Shown: positions 9,881 through 22,131, counted from the stretch's first letter. The stretch is 64,000 nucleotides of DNA from Rhizomys pruinosus (GCA_009823505.1 VZQC01013859.1:2727937-2791936); one strand, 5' to 3'. The notes: a model not told the origin generated them from the letters alone. Program-made: numbers and translations.

Positions 9881-10453
9881 TGGTAGTCTGAATGAGAATG
9901 TCCCCCATAGGCTCCAAGTATTTGAACAGCTTTTAAAAATATTTTATTTTTACTTTTAATGTGTATGAGTGTCTGCATGTGACACCCATGTCACACAGTG
10001 CCCTTGGAGGTCAGAAGAAGGCATCAGATTCCCTTGGAACTGGAGTTATGGACAGTTAGTAGTTGCCATGTGGGTGCTGGGAATCAAACCTGGGTCCTCT
10101 GCAAGAGCAGTCAGTGCTCTTAACTGCTGAGCCACTTCTCCAGGCCCATATATGGACATTTTTGTCCCCAGTTGGTGGTGCTGTTTCGAGATGTTTTAGG
10201 AGGTGTGACCGTGCTAGAGGAAGCATGTCACTGGGGTTGGGCTTTGAGATTCTTACCTGGCAGATTTCTCTCTGTTTCTTGTACCTGCTTGAAGATGTGA
10301 TCACTCAGCTTTCTGCTCCAGCCTCTTCTTCCTGCCACCAGGCCTCCCTCACCACCATGGACTCTAACTCTCTGGACCTATAAACTCAAGTTAACTGTTC
10401 CTTCTATAAGCTGCCTTGGTCTTTTATCACAGCAACAGAAAAGTAACAATACA
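9880..10453 (+). mobile_element. MaLR 3' LTR (family B), split by a B2
   Basis: Starts 'tggtagtctgaatgagaatg' and ends near 'aagtaacaataca'. It is the same family as the solo LTR at 43438-43800 and the minus copy at 24490-24857. It follows the matching internal region directly, so it is the 3' LTR of a partial provirus. A B2 sits inside at 9937-10146. Confidence 0.6.
9937..10146 (-). mobile_element. B2 SINE inside the LTR
   Basis: Full-length minus B2 (T/A-rich tail at the left, 'gagccacttctccaggccc' head at the right), interrupting LTR text that resumes with 'gtccccagttggtggtgc'. Confidence 0.92.
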
Positions 10454-12700
10454 AATGCCGAGAACTGTCCAGCATGAACAAATATTTGCCTGGAGTGTCT
10501 GAAATGAGAACCAAAGAATAATTTACATTGACAGTGGTATTGTGAGTTTGTCCCAGCACCACACATTCAAGGGGACATCTATATGGACTGCTTGGTGACT
10601 GCAACTCTCCTATCTGGACCCTTCCTTCTCATCAAATGAGCTGGGCTATGTCTACCATCTGCAGCCATGCAAATTCTTTGAGAACAAATACAGGGGCTTC
10701 TTCAAAGGAAATTTGTCTTTTATTTATTCATCTCTTTGGTTTTGTCAGTGGTTCTGGTTCTGACAAAAATAGGAAAGATTATATTCCCTGTACTTTAGTT
10801 TGACATACTATATGGCTAATTAAATTAAGCTTTGATATGTACATTGGCTTGAAAAAGAAAGCAAGCAAGCCATTTCCAATTGAATTTCTAATCACAGGTT
10901 GGGCAGGAAATGTGGCTGGAGTCTCAGGTAAGGGTCCTGTGACTTTTCCTGCATCTCCTTCCATGCGGTGATGCTATGAACAGTCAAGAAGCCCAGCTGT
11001 GATGATGATCTTAAGCAAGTGGGAGGCAGCTGAGCTCAGAGAGATGATGTCTGTCTGTTGGAAGACAGTCCTATAGAATGCCACCGTGAAGTCCTCTGTG
11101 TCTCTTCACTCTGATCTATTTTGTCGGTCATTTGAGGTAAGAGAGCCTTCTGACAAATTGGTGTAAGAAGGGCATGGCGACATCATTGCTGAGTGAAGGA
11201 ATGAGCCGGGGTCCAGGAGCACCTCACAGGTTCTCTCAGTGGGAGTCCTGGGCTATAAAGAGGGGAGCTGGCTTGGACCCGAGGGGCCTAGGCAAAGGGA
11301 AGGGATACCCCAGGGTTTGCTATTCAAATAGGTCCCATCATTCTTTCTGTTTAGATAGCATATCCTGTTCATCTGAACAGAGAAAGAAAATCCTGTTTTT
11401 AATGCGAAAATATGCCTGGTATGGGGGAAGGGGTGGGGGCTTGACTTTTCACTACAGCTAAACGCTGATGATAGAGCTTGCTTGGATCCCCATGAGACCA
11501 GGAGGTTTTTGCTGAAAGAGCCCTGGCACATCCTTTCTCCTGTCATGTACAGAACCTTCTAAGAAGATGGGGGACTCATTCTCCTGAGACTTAACTGCTG
11601 TCGCCTAGACTATTTTTGATTAACCCAGATGAACATCGATCCTCTTGGGTAAATGCTGGGGAGGGGAATGGACAACAGAGGTCTCAGGCTGAGTGCTGAA
11701 GCTCAGCCTTCCCCCATATGTCTTATGGGCTTGAAATAGCAGCAGAACTGTTTTAGCTTCAGCAACACACAGGGGACAGGAAAAAGCTAGTGAGAATGAC
11801 CACTTTGTACTGTTCAAACTAATTGACTCAAGTGAGAAGTTTAACAGATTGCTTTAAAGGGGATATCTTTAAAACTTACTGGAGGGAATCCCACACCACC
11901 ATCACACCTGCAAACAATTTTCATAATCTACCTCTTCAAAGGAATTTCTTTAAACATCAGTGAAATAAAACATTATGATTGACTAGTTTAATTAAACTGT
12001 GGACCAAGAAAGCGTTGTAAAGGCTTTGGGCTTGATCTAAACTCAGGATCCTTATGGAGGGAGACAGGACCAAAGTCAGTCATGTGCCCACAGTCGGCTG
12101 ATCCTTTAATCCACTTGTAAGTATATGGAGTAACTTTAAAAAAATATGATTCCTATGTCAGATTTTTCTTCCTAGTGTGACTGCTCCCCCCCCCCCCAGT
12201 TTGAAAACAACTGATAAGTCTGGGTGAAGATGGCCCCTACGACTGAGCTAATGAATGAAGCATTATATTATGGGTTGGCGCAGCTGTCTCAGTCTTTCCC
12301 TATTTTACTTGGAAGAAAGTTTTCTGCCAACTTAATTTTTCATGTAGAAATGTCTTTCAAGTATTTACTATAGTTATGTAATATAAAAGGATTTGTTTAA
12401 ATAGGGTAGGCAGGAAATAATTCCTCTCTGGCCTACATTTACAATCATATGTGTAGTCTGACTAACTGGGAAACCACAAGTCTGAAGAATTGCTTCCTCC
12501 ATAGCTCCTGTCTTCTCCCCTCCTCTTCTTCCACATAGATCTCATTTCATTTGAGTTACACATGTGGAGCCACGAGAAACAAAAGAGCAAATCAAGGAGG
12601 CAAATGATGGCTCCTACCTGCATAGCCTCTGGGAGGCCTGCTCAGATCTCCGGAGCTATCAGGCGCCTGTGTGCATTTCTTCACACGCTCTTGATTTTAG
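10454..12700. other. No feature recognised (2.2 kb)
   Basis: The longest repeat-poor block in the first 18 kb. No recognisable coding content on either strand; the open frames of about 60-100 codons overlap each other and show no motif. A 10-11 base C run lies near 12187. Confidence 0.45.
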
Positions 12701-12729
12701 TTTTAGTGTTCTATCCTTGAGCCTCTTTT

Positions 12730-12782
12730 TTGCCTTTCTAAGTCCTGGGATTGCAGACAGGCTTGTGCCGCCATGCCTGGCT
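12730..12782 (-). mobile_element. B1 fragment (5' end only)
   Basis: 'taagtcctgggattgcagac' followed by 'gtgccgccatgcctggc' is the 5' portion of a B1 in minus orientation. Confidence 0.6.
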
Positions 12783-12786
12783 TCAT

Positions 12787-12792
12787 GTGTAT

Positions 12793-12835
<43 letters not shown>

Positions 12836-12842
12836 TTTGTTT
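12787..12842. repeat. (TTTA)n microsatellite
   Basis: About 13 tetramer units. Confidence 0.97.
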
Positions 12843-13100
12843 ATGTGTGTGGTATATGTATGTGTTTGCATGTGCATGTGTATGGCCAGGAGTCAACACT
12901 GGGTGTCTTCTGGCCATGTACCTGTCTTATTTCAGGGGATAAGGTCTCTCGCTACATTGGACGGACTGGCCTGTGAGCTTCAAGGATTCACCTGTCTCTC
13001 CCTGTCCAAGTGCTGAGCTCTTATGTGGGTACTAGAGGTCATATCTCGGGTCCTCAGGCATGTATGACAGGCATGTTTCAAACTAAACATCTCCCCAGCC
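12843..13100 (-). mobile_element. B4/B3-like tRNA-derived SINE
   Basis: The right end ('catctccccagcc') is the head of an old tRNA-derived SINE in minus orientation. The body is too decayed for a firm family call. Confidence 0.45.
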
Positions 13101-13194
13101 TTGTTTATATGTTTCTAAGCACACAGTTCATCCATGATTAGAATCCTTTCCCAGAGGGTGCATATAAGTTTTTATTTTAGGAAATAAAACTTTC

Positions 13195-13446
13195 TTTTTT
13201 TTTTTTATTAATTTTTTATTTATTTCTGTATGTGGACGAATGTACTGTCTGCATGCAAGTCTGTGCACCCGTGTCATGCGATGCCGCGGAGGTCAGAAGT
13301 GGGTGTCGGATTCCCCTGGAGCTGGAGTTCTCCCGTAATTGGAGTTTCAGACGGTTCTCAGCCGCCATGTGGGTGCTGGGGATCGAACCCGGGTCCTCTG
13401 CAAGAGCAGTCGGCGCTCTTAACCGCTAGGCCATCTCTCCAGCCCC
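13195..13446 (-). mobile_element. B2 SINE, long form, with target duplication
   Basis: A young full-length B2 with CpGs still intact in the head and body. A 16-base perfect target duplication (aggaaataaaactttc) lies at 13179-13194 and 13447-13462. Confidence 0.98.
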
Positions 13447-13632
13447 AGGAAATAAAACTTTCAATGGTGGTAATGAGACATCTAACTCTTATTACCATTG
13501 ACTAAAACTAAAATCAGTGATAGCTGAGATAATGTAATTAATGTTTTCATCTATTATAACAAGGGATTTATTAAAGTGAGTGCCTTATAGAGACTTACTT
13601 TAAAATTGAAAACGGATTTTTCTTGGCTTAAC

Positions 13633-13834
13633 TTTATTTATTTATTTATTTATTTATTTAGTTATTTTTATTTTTATTTTTTTGGTCTTTTTGAGACCTT
13701 GTCTCCCTGTAGCCCCAGCTGTCCTGGAACTCACTCTGTAGATCAGGCTGTCCTTGAACCCACAAAGATCCGTCTGCCTCTGCCTCCCAAGTGCTAGGAT
13801 TAAAGGCGTGTGCCACTCCCCCCCCCCCCCCCGG
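13633..13834 (-). mobile_element. B1 SINE with (TTTA)n tail and target duplication
   Basis: Minus B1 whose tail is a (TTTA)n array, with a 15-base C run near its 5' end. 'ttcttggcttaacttta' flanks both sides. Confidence 0.96.
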
Positions 13835-14024
13835 CTTCTTGGCTTAACTTTAAATACTGAAATCAAACCATATATTTAACTCTTTCATGTACCTAAGTGG
13901 TTCTCAAACTTAAGTGTTCATGAATCACAATTGGCTAAAGAATATGTTAAAACACAGATTGCTGGTGCTCATGATTTAGTATGGTTTAAGTAGAAGAATT
14001 TGAATTTCCAAGAGTGTCCAGGTG

Positions 14025-14605
14025 TAATAGGCAGAATTCTAAAGATATCCTACCAAGATTAAATCCTACCCTCCAATTAAACACCAGTTAAGGTGCTACT
14101 GTGGAGGAATTTTGTAGGTGGCATTAATGGATTTATCAAGATTATGGATATTATCCTGATTATGTAGGTGGGCCCCAGGAAATCGCCAGGACTTTAAAAT
14201 CAAGAAAGACAGGCAGGAGTGGTAGGCCTGAAGAAGAGACCAGGGAGATTTGACATAGAGAAATGATACCTCTGCTCTTGCTGCCTGTGAAGATGGAGAA
14301 ATGTGGTTGACCTTTGGATATAAAGACTAATTCCTGGCAGCTCAAGGAAATAGGACAAATAGGGATCTTGGTCCTATGAGTAACTGAGTTCTGACAACCT
14401 GAATGAGCTTGTAAGTGGATTCATCTGGTAAGTATCTAGAAAGGAAGCTGCCCTGCCTAGACCTGGACTTCAGTCTTGTGACACTAAGCAGGGACCTATA
14501 CTGTGTCCAAACTTCTGAAAAAACTGAGATAATTCACTTGTATTATAGAAGTCATTATGCTGGTTAGAATCGGTTAGAGCAGCAACAGAAAGTCCACAAA
14601 CCTGG
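14025..14605 (+). mobile_element. Ancient MLT1-like LTR
   Basis: Contains the phrases 'cctgattatgtaggtgggcc', 'aggcagaattctaaagat' and, near the end, 'gagcagcaacagaaagt', in the order expected for an old mammalian MaLR LTR. Highly diverged. Confidence 0.5.
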
Positions 14606-14855
14606 GAATGTCAAACCTGATGTCATTGGTCCATGACTCGAAATGCATTGCCATATTTTTTTTTTGTAATTTCTTTATTATTATCAATTTACAGGCTTCT
14701 GGAAAATTTTAATTATTTTCTTAATTTTAATTTTCTGAAGTAGGGAAAAATAGGTAAATGATTATAATTGTTTAAAGTACATGTAAAACACTGGGGCTAG
14801 TGTTAAGCTCCTACTGAATGGTCAGTAATTAGTAGTAATGATGAATTCTATTACT

Positions 14856-15081
14856 AGATATCACTCACTAAAATGTTCTTTGCCAGGCATTGTGTTAAAT
14901 ACTAACTAATTGTTCTGATTGGTACTCATCACAACCCTATGAGGTAGATGTTATTATTGTTCTCATTTCACAGATGTCCAAAGTAAAACTTAGGAAACTT
15001 GTCCAGAAGCAGAAAGTCATTAAAATAAATACTGGCTAGATATGCACCTAAATATTATGACTCCAGACTCTAGGCTCTGAT
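14856..15081 (+). mobile_element. MIR SINE fossil
   Basis: Good match to the MIR core order: 'tgccaggcattgtgttaaat', 'cacaaccctatgaggtagat', 'ctcatttcacagatg', 'gaaacttgtccagaag', 'tatgactccagactc'. Confidence 0.75.
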
Positions 15082-15099
15082 GATGCATTAAGACAGAAC

Positions 15100-15195
15100 T
15101 CATTGTATTCCAGAGGTTGATCTTGAACTCCTGGGACAAAGTGATCCTGCTGCCTCAGCCTTCTGAGTTGCTGGGACCACAGGTGCATGCACAAT
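15100..15195 (-). mobile_element. Old 7SL-derived SINE monomer (PB1/FLAM-like)
   Basis: Reads 'cttgaactcctgggacaaag', 'cctgctgcctcagccttctg', 'gctgggaccacaggtgcatg' on plus: a 7SL-monomer sequence in minus orientation that predates the B1 copies elsewhere in the window. Confidence 0.55.
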
Positions 15196-15374
15196 TAATC
15201 TAAATTCAATTGCTATTAACTTCTGTTATTTCATGTTTGATTATGCATTCTTATCTGCCATTTCAGCTAAACATCTATCATGATTTTGCAAAATAGTACA
15301 GTGTAAGAAACACAATTTTGTCAAAGTTTAATGAACTTTGTATATAAGTCATAATTTATTTATTCAGCTGATAT

Positions 15375-15450
15375 CTACTAAGTGCATATTGTATGCCAGG
15401 CACTGTTCTAGGACTGAGCTTACAAATTTGTGAATAATATCTTGTCTTAT
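15375..15450. mobile_element. L2/MIR-like fossil
   Basis: 'atgccaggcactgttctagg' is the widely shared L2-type core phrase; only a short piece remains. Confidence 0.4.
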
Positions 15451-15675
15451 TAAATTGTCAACAATGCTACACTGTAGAGCAGTTCTAAGCAAAGGCTGAG
15501 CTTTACCATAGTCATTATATGCCATCACTCATTAGCGTTAGAGCTGCAAACCAGACTTAACAGAATTAGCAAATAAAAATGCAAGATGGCTATGTAAATT
15601 TGGACTTCAGATAAACAAGACATTTAAAAATATTGCATGTGAAATATTAAAATCTTATCCATCAAACAAATCATT

Positions 15676-15830
15676 TTTTTTTTTTTTGTCTTTTCGAGAC
15701 AGGGTCTCCCTGTAGCCCCAGCTGTCCTGGAACTCACTCTGTAGACCAGGCTGGCTTTGAACTCACAAAGATCCGCCTGCCTCTGCCTCCCAAGTGCTAG
15801 GATTAAAGGCGTGCGCCACCACGCCCGGCT
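15676..15830 (-). mobile_element. B1 SINE with target duplication
   Basis: Near-consensus minus B1. 'caaacaaatcattttt' is repeated on both sides (about 15663 and 15832). Confidence 0.97.
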
Positions 15831-15896
15831 CCAAACAAATCATTTTTGCTTGACTGTATCCTAAATGTAGTAAAATTAAAAGAGATATATGACTAT

Positions 15897-16127
15897 TTTT
15901 AAAAATATTTTATTTGTTCTTATTTTTTATGTGTATGAGTTTATTGCCTGCAAGTAGATAGGTACACCCATGTCTTGCAATGCCATCTGAAGTCAGAAGA
16001 GGGCATTGGATTCCCTGGAACTGGAGTTTTGAACCGTTGTTAGGGGCCATGTGGGTGCTGGGACCCAAACCCAGGTTCTCTGCAAGAACAGCCAGTGCTC
16101 TTAAGACCTGAGCCATGTCTCCAGCCT
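15897..16127 (-). mobile_element. B2 SINE with target duplication
   Basis: Full-length minus B2. 'agatatatgactatt' flanks it at about 15882-15896 and 16130-16144. Confidence 0.95.
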
Positions 16128-16215
16128 CTAGATATATGACTATTGTTTGTAACTGATCAACTAAGAAAGTGTCTCAGTAAAAATTAAATTAAGTAGCTGA
16201 ATGTAAAATAAAAAA

Positions 16216-16376
16216 CATGCGAGTGTGGTGGCACACTCTTTAATCTCAGCACTGGGGAGGCATGATCTCATAAAGATCAAGGCCAGCCTGGTCTCCATAG
16301 CAATTCCAGGCCAGGTGGGGCTCCAGGGGAGACCCTGTCTCAAAAAGACAAGAAAACAAAAACAAACAAAAAAAAC
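16216..16376 (+). mobile_element. B1 SINE
   Basis: Diverged B1 with an internal deletion after 'ggggaggcat' and an A/C-rich tail. Confidence 0.88.
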
Positions 16377-16634
16377 CACTCTATGGATTAACTCGTTAGA
16401 AGATACAATAAACCAGGAATTAATTAAATATAAAGATGAAACTTACCAAGAACTACATGTGAAACTAAATAGAAAACCATAAAATATGAGCGTTGTGGAA
16501 AGATTATTTAAAAATGTCTAGGCACAAGCTGAACTTAGCTTGCATTGATTGATTGATTGATTGCGGAAGTCAGACAAGAATTTGCGTTTTCTTCTGGTTC
16601 GTCAAGCCTAGCAGCCCACTGAGCCATATGACTG

Positions 16635-17765
16635 GCCCCTTGTTCATTTCTTATTGCTGGACTGCATATATTGATTTCTCCTTGCTCAATCGCTAAACTA
16701 GATGATGGTGGACTGCAAGCCTCTCACTCGGGCATCCACCTCAGTCCCTAGCAGCGGCTTCTTCAGCTGCTCCATCTGCACTTTCTTTCCCACCTTGTGG
16801 TTGGGACTCTCTTGGCAACAATAAGTGTAAGTGCAATGATCTCAACCTCCAGGTGGCTACTGACCTTGGGTCTCGTCGTGACCTTCCTTGTCCTCGGCAT
16901 TCCAGTGTCCCCCGGGCCTCTTCCACATGGAGGGCTCTGCAGCATCGTGGTTGTAGCCCCACACATTCTAGCTCACTGTGCTCCCTCGTTCTGCAGCCTG
17001 GCTCTCAGGAGCCCCAACAGTGGTCCCTGCACAGGCGGGTTTGAAACCATGACGGGCACGCACAATGTCCCCAGGGGCGGTCAGATGGGAAACTTCCCTT
17101 AGGATAGGCCCGGTTTTGTTGCATGTGGCCTCAGGAGCCCATGCCCACTCTTCCACTCACTATTCTGGACATTCTGCTGCTAAGTTCAGCGAAGTGCTGG
17201 AAGCACTCCTTCAGAGCAGGAGGTATCTCCAGTGGTCACAGCCAGCTGCATATTTACTGCCAAGGCTATAAAATCCACTTCCTCCAAATCCTTTCTTCCT
17301 TTTTTTTTTTTTTTTTGTCTTTTCAAGACAGGGTCTCCCTGTAGCCCCAGCTGGCCTGGAACTCGCTCTGTAGACCATGCTGGCCTTGAACTCACAAAGA
17401 TCTGCCTGCCTCTGCCTCCCAAGTGCTAGGACTAAAGGCATGCGCCACCACACCCAGCAAAATCCTTTCTTTTTCAGCATCAAGCTCCATCCTCTCCATC
17501 ACCTCCACTGCGAAGGTGCCTCCATGGGTCATTCTCTGGGCAGTCTGATATACAGATACATCTTTCTTAATGTCATTCCTGTTGGCAAAACTATATCCAC
17601 GTCTTTCATTGAACAATGTTACTGTTCATAGCTTCCTTGGGATGATTTGCTCTGCCTGCACTGTGAATGTAAGGCCACCCAGTGCACACCACGTAGGTGG
17701 TACCCACCTCGGGGTCTGCACTCCTGTGCTGGGGTGAGAGCAACGATAGCTGCTATGTTCCTGCC
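16635..17765 (-). pseudogene. Ybx1: Processed pseudogene of Y-box binding protein 1
   Basis: Intronless, decayed copy of a Y-box (cold-shock domain) protein mRNA on the minus strand. YBX1 is an RNA/DNA-binding protein of mRNPs and translation control. From high to low coordinates: a degraded N-terminal part (about 17765-17650); the cold-shock domain, readable as FNERRGYSFANRND then DVSVYQTA (family FNVRNGYGFINRND / DVFVHQTA, the two RNP motifs); a B1 insertion at 17298-17459; the post-domain GSKYAA segment near 17250; the arginine-rich C-terminal half, where NAEDKE and then DETQG remain (about 16880); and a 3' UTR piece in which 'ccagcaataagaaatgaac' (complement of 16641-16660) matches my memory of YBX1. 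Stops and frameshifts run throughout. The UTR match and the C-terminal text favour YBX1 over YBX2/YBX3. No function is expected. Confidence 0.78.
17298..17459 (-). mobile_element. B1 SINE interrupting the Ybx1 pseudogene
   Basis: Near-consensus minus B1. The target duplication 'aaatcctttctt' lies at 17286-17297 and about 17460-17471, so the pseudogene was already in place when this B1 landed. Confidence 0.97.
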
Positions 17766-17894
17766 TTGCTACTCTGAGTTGTACTGACAGTGGCTCTCTT
17801 TTGTTACCAAAACGTATTAGAAGCTTCAAGAACTCTAGACATCTGAACGGTATGGGCCTCTGTACATAGATCATGTGCAAATGCTATGTGTTTT

Positions 17895-18162
17895 GTTTTC
17901 TTTTTGTTTTTTTTTTAATTTTTTTAAATTTTATTTATTTCTGTATATGTATGAATGTACTGTCTGCATGCAAGTCTGTGCACCCGTGTCGTGCAATGCT
18001 GCAGAAGTCAGAAGAGGGTCTTGGATTCCCCTGGAACTGGAGTTCTCCTGGAATTGGAGTTTCAGATGGTTCTCGGTCACCATGTGGGTGCTGGGGATCG
18101 AACCCGGGTCCTCTGCAAGAGCGGCCGGTGCTCTTAACCGCTAGGCCATCTCTCCAGCCCCA
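17895..18162 (-). mobile_element. B2 SINE, long form, with target duplication
   Basis: Young full-length minus B2. 'caaatgctatgtgtttt' is at 17878-17894 and 18163-18179. Confidence 0.98.
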
Positions 18163-18179
18163 CAAATGCTATGTGTTTT

Positions 18180-20500
18180 AATAATGGACTTGTGCACACG
18201 AAGATTCCAGTATCCTCTGGGATCCTGGAACTAATCTCCCATGAACACTAAATAATGATGACAGCAGCATATAACTATTAGGAATTACATAGCCCCACAA
18301 AAGGAATGAATTTAAATATCCATAAAACATTACTAGGAGAGTGTTATGGACTTGTTTGTTGAAGGCTAAACTCTACTGTAACTACAGTGTTTTTATATCT
18401 AGAGCCACTTCATTGGTGAATTTACATGAGGTCACAAGTGTAGGATCCTAGTTTAGGCCTGGTGTTCTTATAAGCATTGTTCAGTTTTCTATAATAAAAT
18501 GTTCATTTTTATGCTCAATGGGAAAAAAAGATAGTTTTTCTTTTGATGAAGGAGGTGCCTTTTGGAGGGAATCTCAGTATAACTTCATTTCTCTTTAGCT
18601 TTCTGGCTTGCTCAGCCCCTTGTATGATTGTGTGGGCAAGAAGTTTCCCATTTAATGATTTTACTGAGTACATCCTAAGATGGATAAGCTTAAGTGATAT
18701 GGTTCCTAAGGAAAGAGTGCTTGGGGCTTAGGAGACAGTAACAATTCTACATGGAATGTTTGATTTCTTTGAATGAATTTAAGCAAGATAAAAACTGCTG
18801 TATAATTAAGTAGGTGAGATAACTCCAGTCTTTCACCTGCTTAAAATAACAGTGACCAATTTTAATTTTTTTGTTTAGTTTTCTCTTATTGACAATTTGA
18901 CTTAGATGTTATTGGTGTTGTCTATTTTTATAAAGCAGCAATCCAGAGATAATTTATCTTTAATTATAGATAGTATTTTGGGTAGGTCTGAAAGGAAATG
19001 CTGCTTTGCTTATCATATTAAGGGAAGTTATCTTTGTGTATAGAAAACTGTTCTCACAAGCTACGTCAGCAGGCAGCCTGCCTTATTCAAAAGAAATCCT
19101 TCCATTAAAATTGGCATTGGCCTAATGATAATATCTTGCCAGTTTTATCTAGTTTTGAGATACTAATTCTTCATAGCTCATCACGTTTATTTTCTAGTAC
19201 ATCAAGGATGTATCTCTGCCCTAGTTACTGTCAGGGAAATAGGTATATAATGTAAAGTGTCACTCTGGGCTTCTGCTTCTTGAAGGGTGAATTTGATTCA
19301 AATCCCCATTATTCAATTTGTGTGTCTGGAGATTGTCCACAGAATTACCGAAATGTCCCAAGCTCGTTTTCCTCTGTACTCATCAGTCTTAAGCAAAGTC
19401 CTCTCAGCCCAGCCAATGTGAAAACCTTCCTCACTTCATTGTGGTGCAGCATGTTATTGGGGATGGGAAGAACTCCAGCACGGGACCCAGTTTCAGTTTC
19501 CTGCTGTCAGACCCTCCTGGTGCCTGGCAACATGGCAAATGCACATTGTTCCATTTCTTTGTGTGGGTGACAGTATACCATTACTGACTCTCGTGCACAA
19601 AGCAGTGGCAGTCGTGATTTGTTAAACAACTTTCAAGTTCCTGCATCTGTCCAAATACAATGGTAAGATAGAGAGGTATGGGGCATGAAGCTTTACAAAG
19701 CCTTTTCCATTTGGAAGCAATGCTGTCAAGCCAGAGTCTGGAAAGTCTTGGAAATAATCTTTTTGAACTCTTCATCTGTATACAATAAGAAAACAAAGAA
19801 ATGAATTCATATATTGGTGGTCTAACTGGGATTTGTATTCAGACCATCAGTATTGGTCCAGTTCCTGGACATTACTTAATATGAAGGATGCTGATCAAGT
19901 TAAAGCTATGAGGGAGGTTAGTTAGAGAAATATCATGGGGAGTTGGTTATGGCTATGCAAGAAAGAAAGAAATGATAGAAGCAGGGGCCTCAGAGTGAGG
20001 AAAGTGAAAGGAGATCCACCAAGTCCCATGGCAATATTTGACTCCTTCAAGTCAGAGCTGTTTGCTGGCATCCTGAGGTGTGTTGGGGAGGGAAAGAACA
20101 GAGAGGCATATATGTTAATAGGCAAGGAAAAAAGAGATGAATATAAAATCACTGCTTCACCAAGCCCGACAATGTTCCACCTTGATTGTACCCAAAATTT
20201 CCTCTGATGTTACTTTCTGTGCTATCAAAGTAAGTGTTGATAGATTTGAGGCAAATGAGATCAGATCACATTTGGCGGACTCCCAAATTCTAAGAAAATA
20301 AAGTGAATAAGAAATGTTCCTCTTTTATTGAGAAGATTTATCAGAATCACCGGAATAGCTTGAATATCTCCAAGTAGTAAGATTAAGTATAATAAGGCTA
20401 TTCTAAGGACCTGATCTACAGACACAACATCCGATTTCTATAGCCCAGAAGTTATAGATCACCAAAATGATTGGAAGGGTGACAGAGGGAAGATGGGTGC
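18180..20500. other. No feature recognised (2.3 kb)
   Basis: Repeat-poor, AT-rich sequence. No SINE, LTR or convincing coding content; open frames of 60-96 codons (for example 19280-19570 plus) have no recognisable motif. A comparative alignment would be needed to see whether any part is constrained. Confidence 0.45.
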
Positions 20501-20504
20501 TGAC

Positions 20505-20580
20505 AACGGAGCTCGCTGGCAGAGCACTTTCCTAGAATGTGTGAGACCCTGGGCTCCATCCCAGGACTGCAAAAAGAATG
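20505..20580 (+). mobile_element. ID-like tRNA-derived SINE fragment
   Basis: 'gctcgctggcagagcacttt' then 'gaccctgggctccatcccag' is the ID/BC1 pattern (box A and box B). Short and diverged. Confidence 0.45.
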
Positions 20581-20589
20581 GCAAAGCTT

Positions 20590-21580
20590 TGTTCCCTTAT
20601 GTATGTAAGTCCATAAACATCCACACGGGAAAGACACTTTACCCCTAGTTCAATAGTATTTTAATTGAAATCAATATGCAAATATCCTTACATGTGAATT
20701 GATAACTTAAAAACCCATGTTTTCAAAGGTTTGTTGCATATAATAAAAATATACGTAAGCTAAAATAGAACAAGTACATTTAAAAATAGAAAACAAAAAC
20801 GTAGCAAGATGATATAGAAACTAGAGTTGGAAATTCACAGAATGAGGTGCTGCCTCCATTGTTTAGGCCTGCATGTTCTTGGCATCATTGTTTCTTATGA
20901 CTCTTCCCAAGCTTAAATGGTTTCATCAATGGGGCCCAATGTAGCTCTGGAACCAACTCACCATAGTCTTTTGTCCAACTTTTGTACCCATCTTCATGCT
21001 ATTGATTCAATCCATTTTGTAGCACAGGTTCTTGAGAATCAAATTTACCATGTGCAGTTTAGATTTTTGTTAGTCAGCTAATCTGTGACTAGTTATAACT
21101 GGCTTAAGCCCCTTTTTCAGTAGGGGCACAGGGTTCACTGTTTTTCTGAAAGTCCATGAGGCTTGGTCTGTAGTGTTGTAAATGACTTACGAAATGGACA
21201 GAATCTGGATTAATGCCTTTTAATTAACCTTGGCAAACTCAATGAACCATGTGCTCTTGTAACTAGGGCACCTGACCTTGAGATTGAGAAGAATTGTTTG
21301 ACCTTGTGTATATGAGATATTTTAGGCCTAGTGATGAAAGGGGAAGATTGTCTAATAAGATAAGGGTGGATCTAAGTTTGAAGTTCCCAAAATTGATGCT
21401 GGAGAAATGATTTTAAATAAAAGTACAGGTGAGACCTAATTCAGACGCCCAGTTCCTGGAGATACCTGGGGGAAATCAGTGACCTCCAAGTTTGGGCCCA
21501 TTCTTCAAAAATTAAAGTTTTAAGAGTCACACTGTTTTATTCAATGTAGCAATGCCACATTATCTTAACATTGTGACACA
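20590..21580. other. No feature recognised
   Basis: About 1 kb of unassigned, AT-rich DNA. Confidence 0.4.
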
Positions 21581-21585
21581 CATGA

Positions 21586-21831
21586 CTTTTTCTTTTGAGA
21601 CAGGGTCTCCCTATAGCCCCAGCTGGCCTGGAGCTCACTCTGTAGACCAGGCTGGCCTTGAACTCACAGAAATCCACCTGCCTCTGCCTCCTGAATGCTA
21701 GGATTAAAGGCTTGCACCACCACGCCCTGCTTAAAGGTGGTTCTTAGTCACCATGTGGGTGCTGGGGATCAAACCCAGGTCCCCTGCAAGAGTAGATGGC
21801 ACTCTTAACCGCTGAGCCATCTCTCCAGCCC
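21586..21831 (-). mobile_element. Composite B2-B1 SINE, copy B, with target duplication
   Basis: Same fusion as at 5634-5903: B1 (tail at left) joined directly to a B2 tRNA head at 'gcttaaaggtggttcttagt' (about 21730). The whole unit, not the halves, is flanked by a near-match target duplication ('acatgactt' about 21580-21588, 'acatacgactt' about 21832-21842), which supports insertion as a single element. Confidence 0.87.
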
Positions 21832-22131
21832 ACATACGACTTTAATAATTCATTTTACCCTACTAGTTAAGTACTTCTCAGTGGTCTTTTGGCCTGGCAT
21901 ACTACCCTAGCATATTACCCTAGCAAGCACATAAAAATATGGCTAGAATTTGAGACTCAATCAGAGAAGTTACTTTAAAAGCACTAGAAATGTTTGCCTT
22001 TCTCATGGTATAGATGAAATTTCATGATGCTTCATGATTTTGTATTTTCTGCTGATTCTTCCATTTGATCAAAATTTAAAATGAAATCAGAAGTTTTAAA
22101 GGAATTTTCTTACAATGAAAGCCAGTTCGAT

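Noticed and set aside
12564..13016. 150-codon plus frame
   Set aside because: The middle is the (TTTA)n array read as Tyr/Leu/Phe/Ile, and the rest is SINE fragments and unassigned DNA without coding signs.
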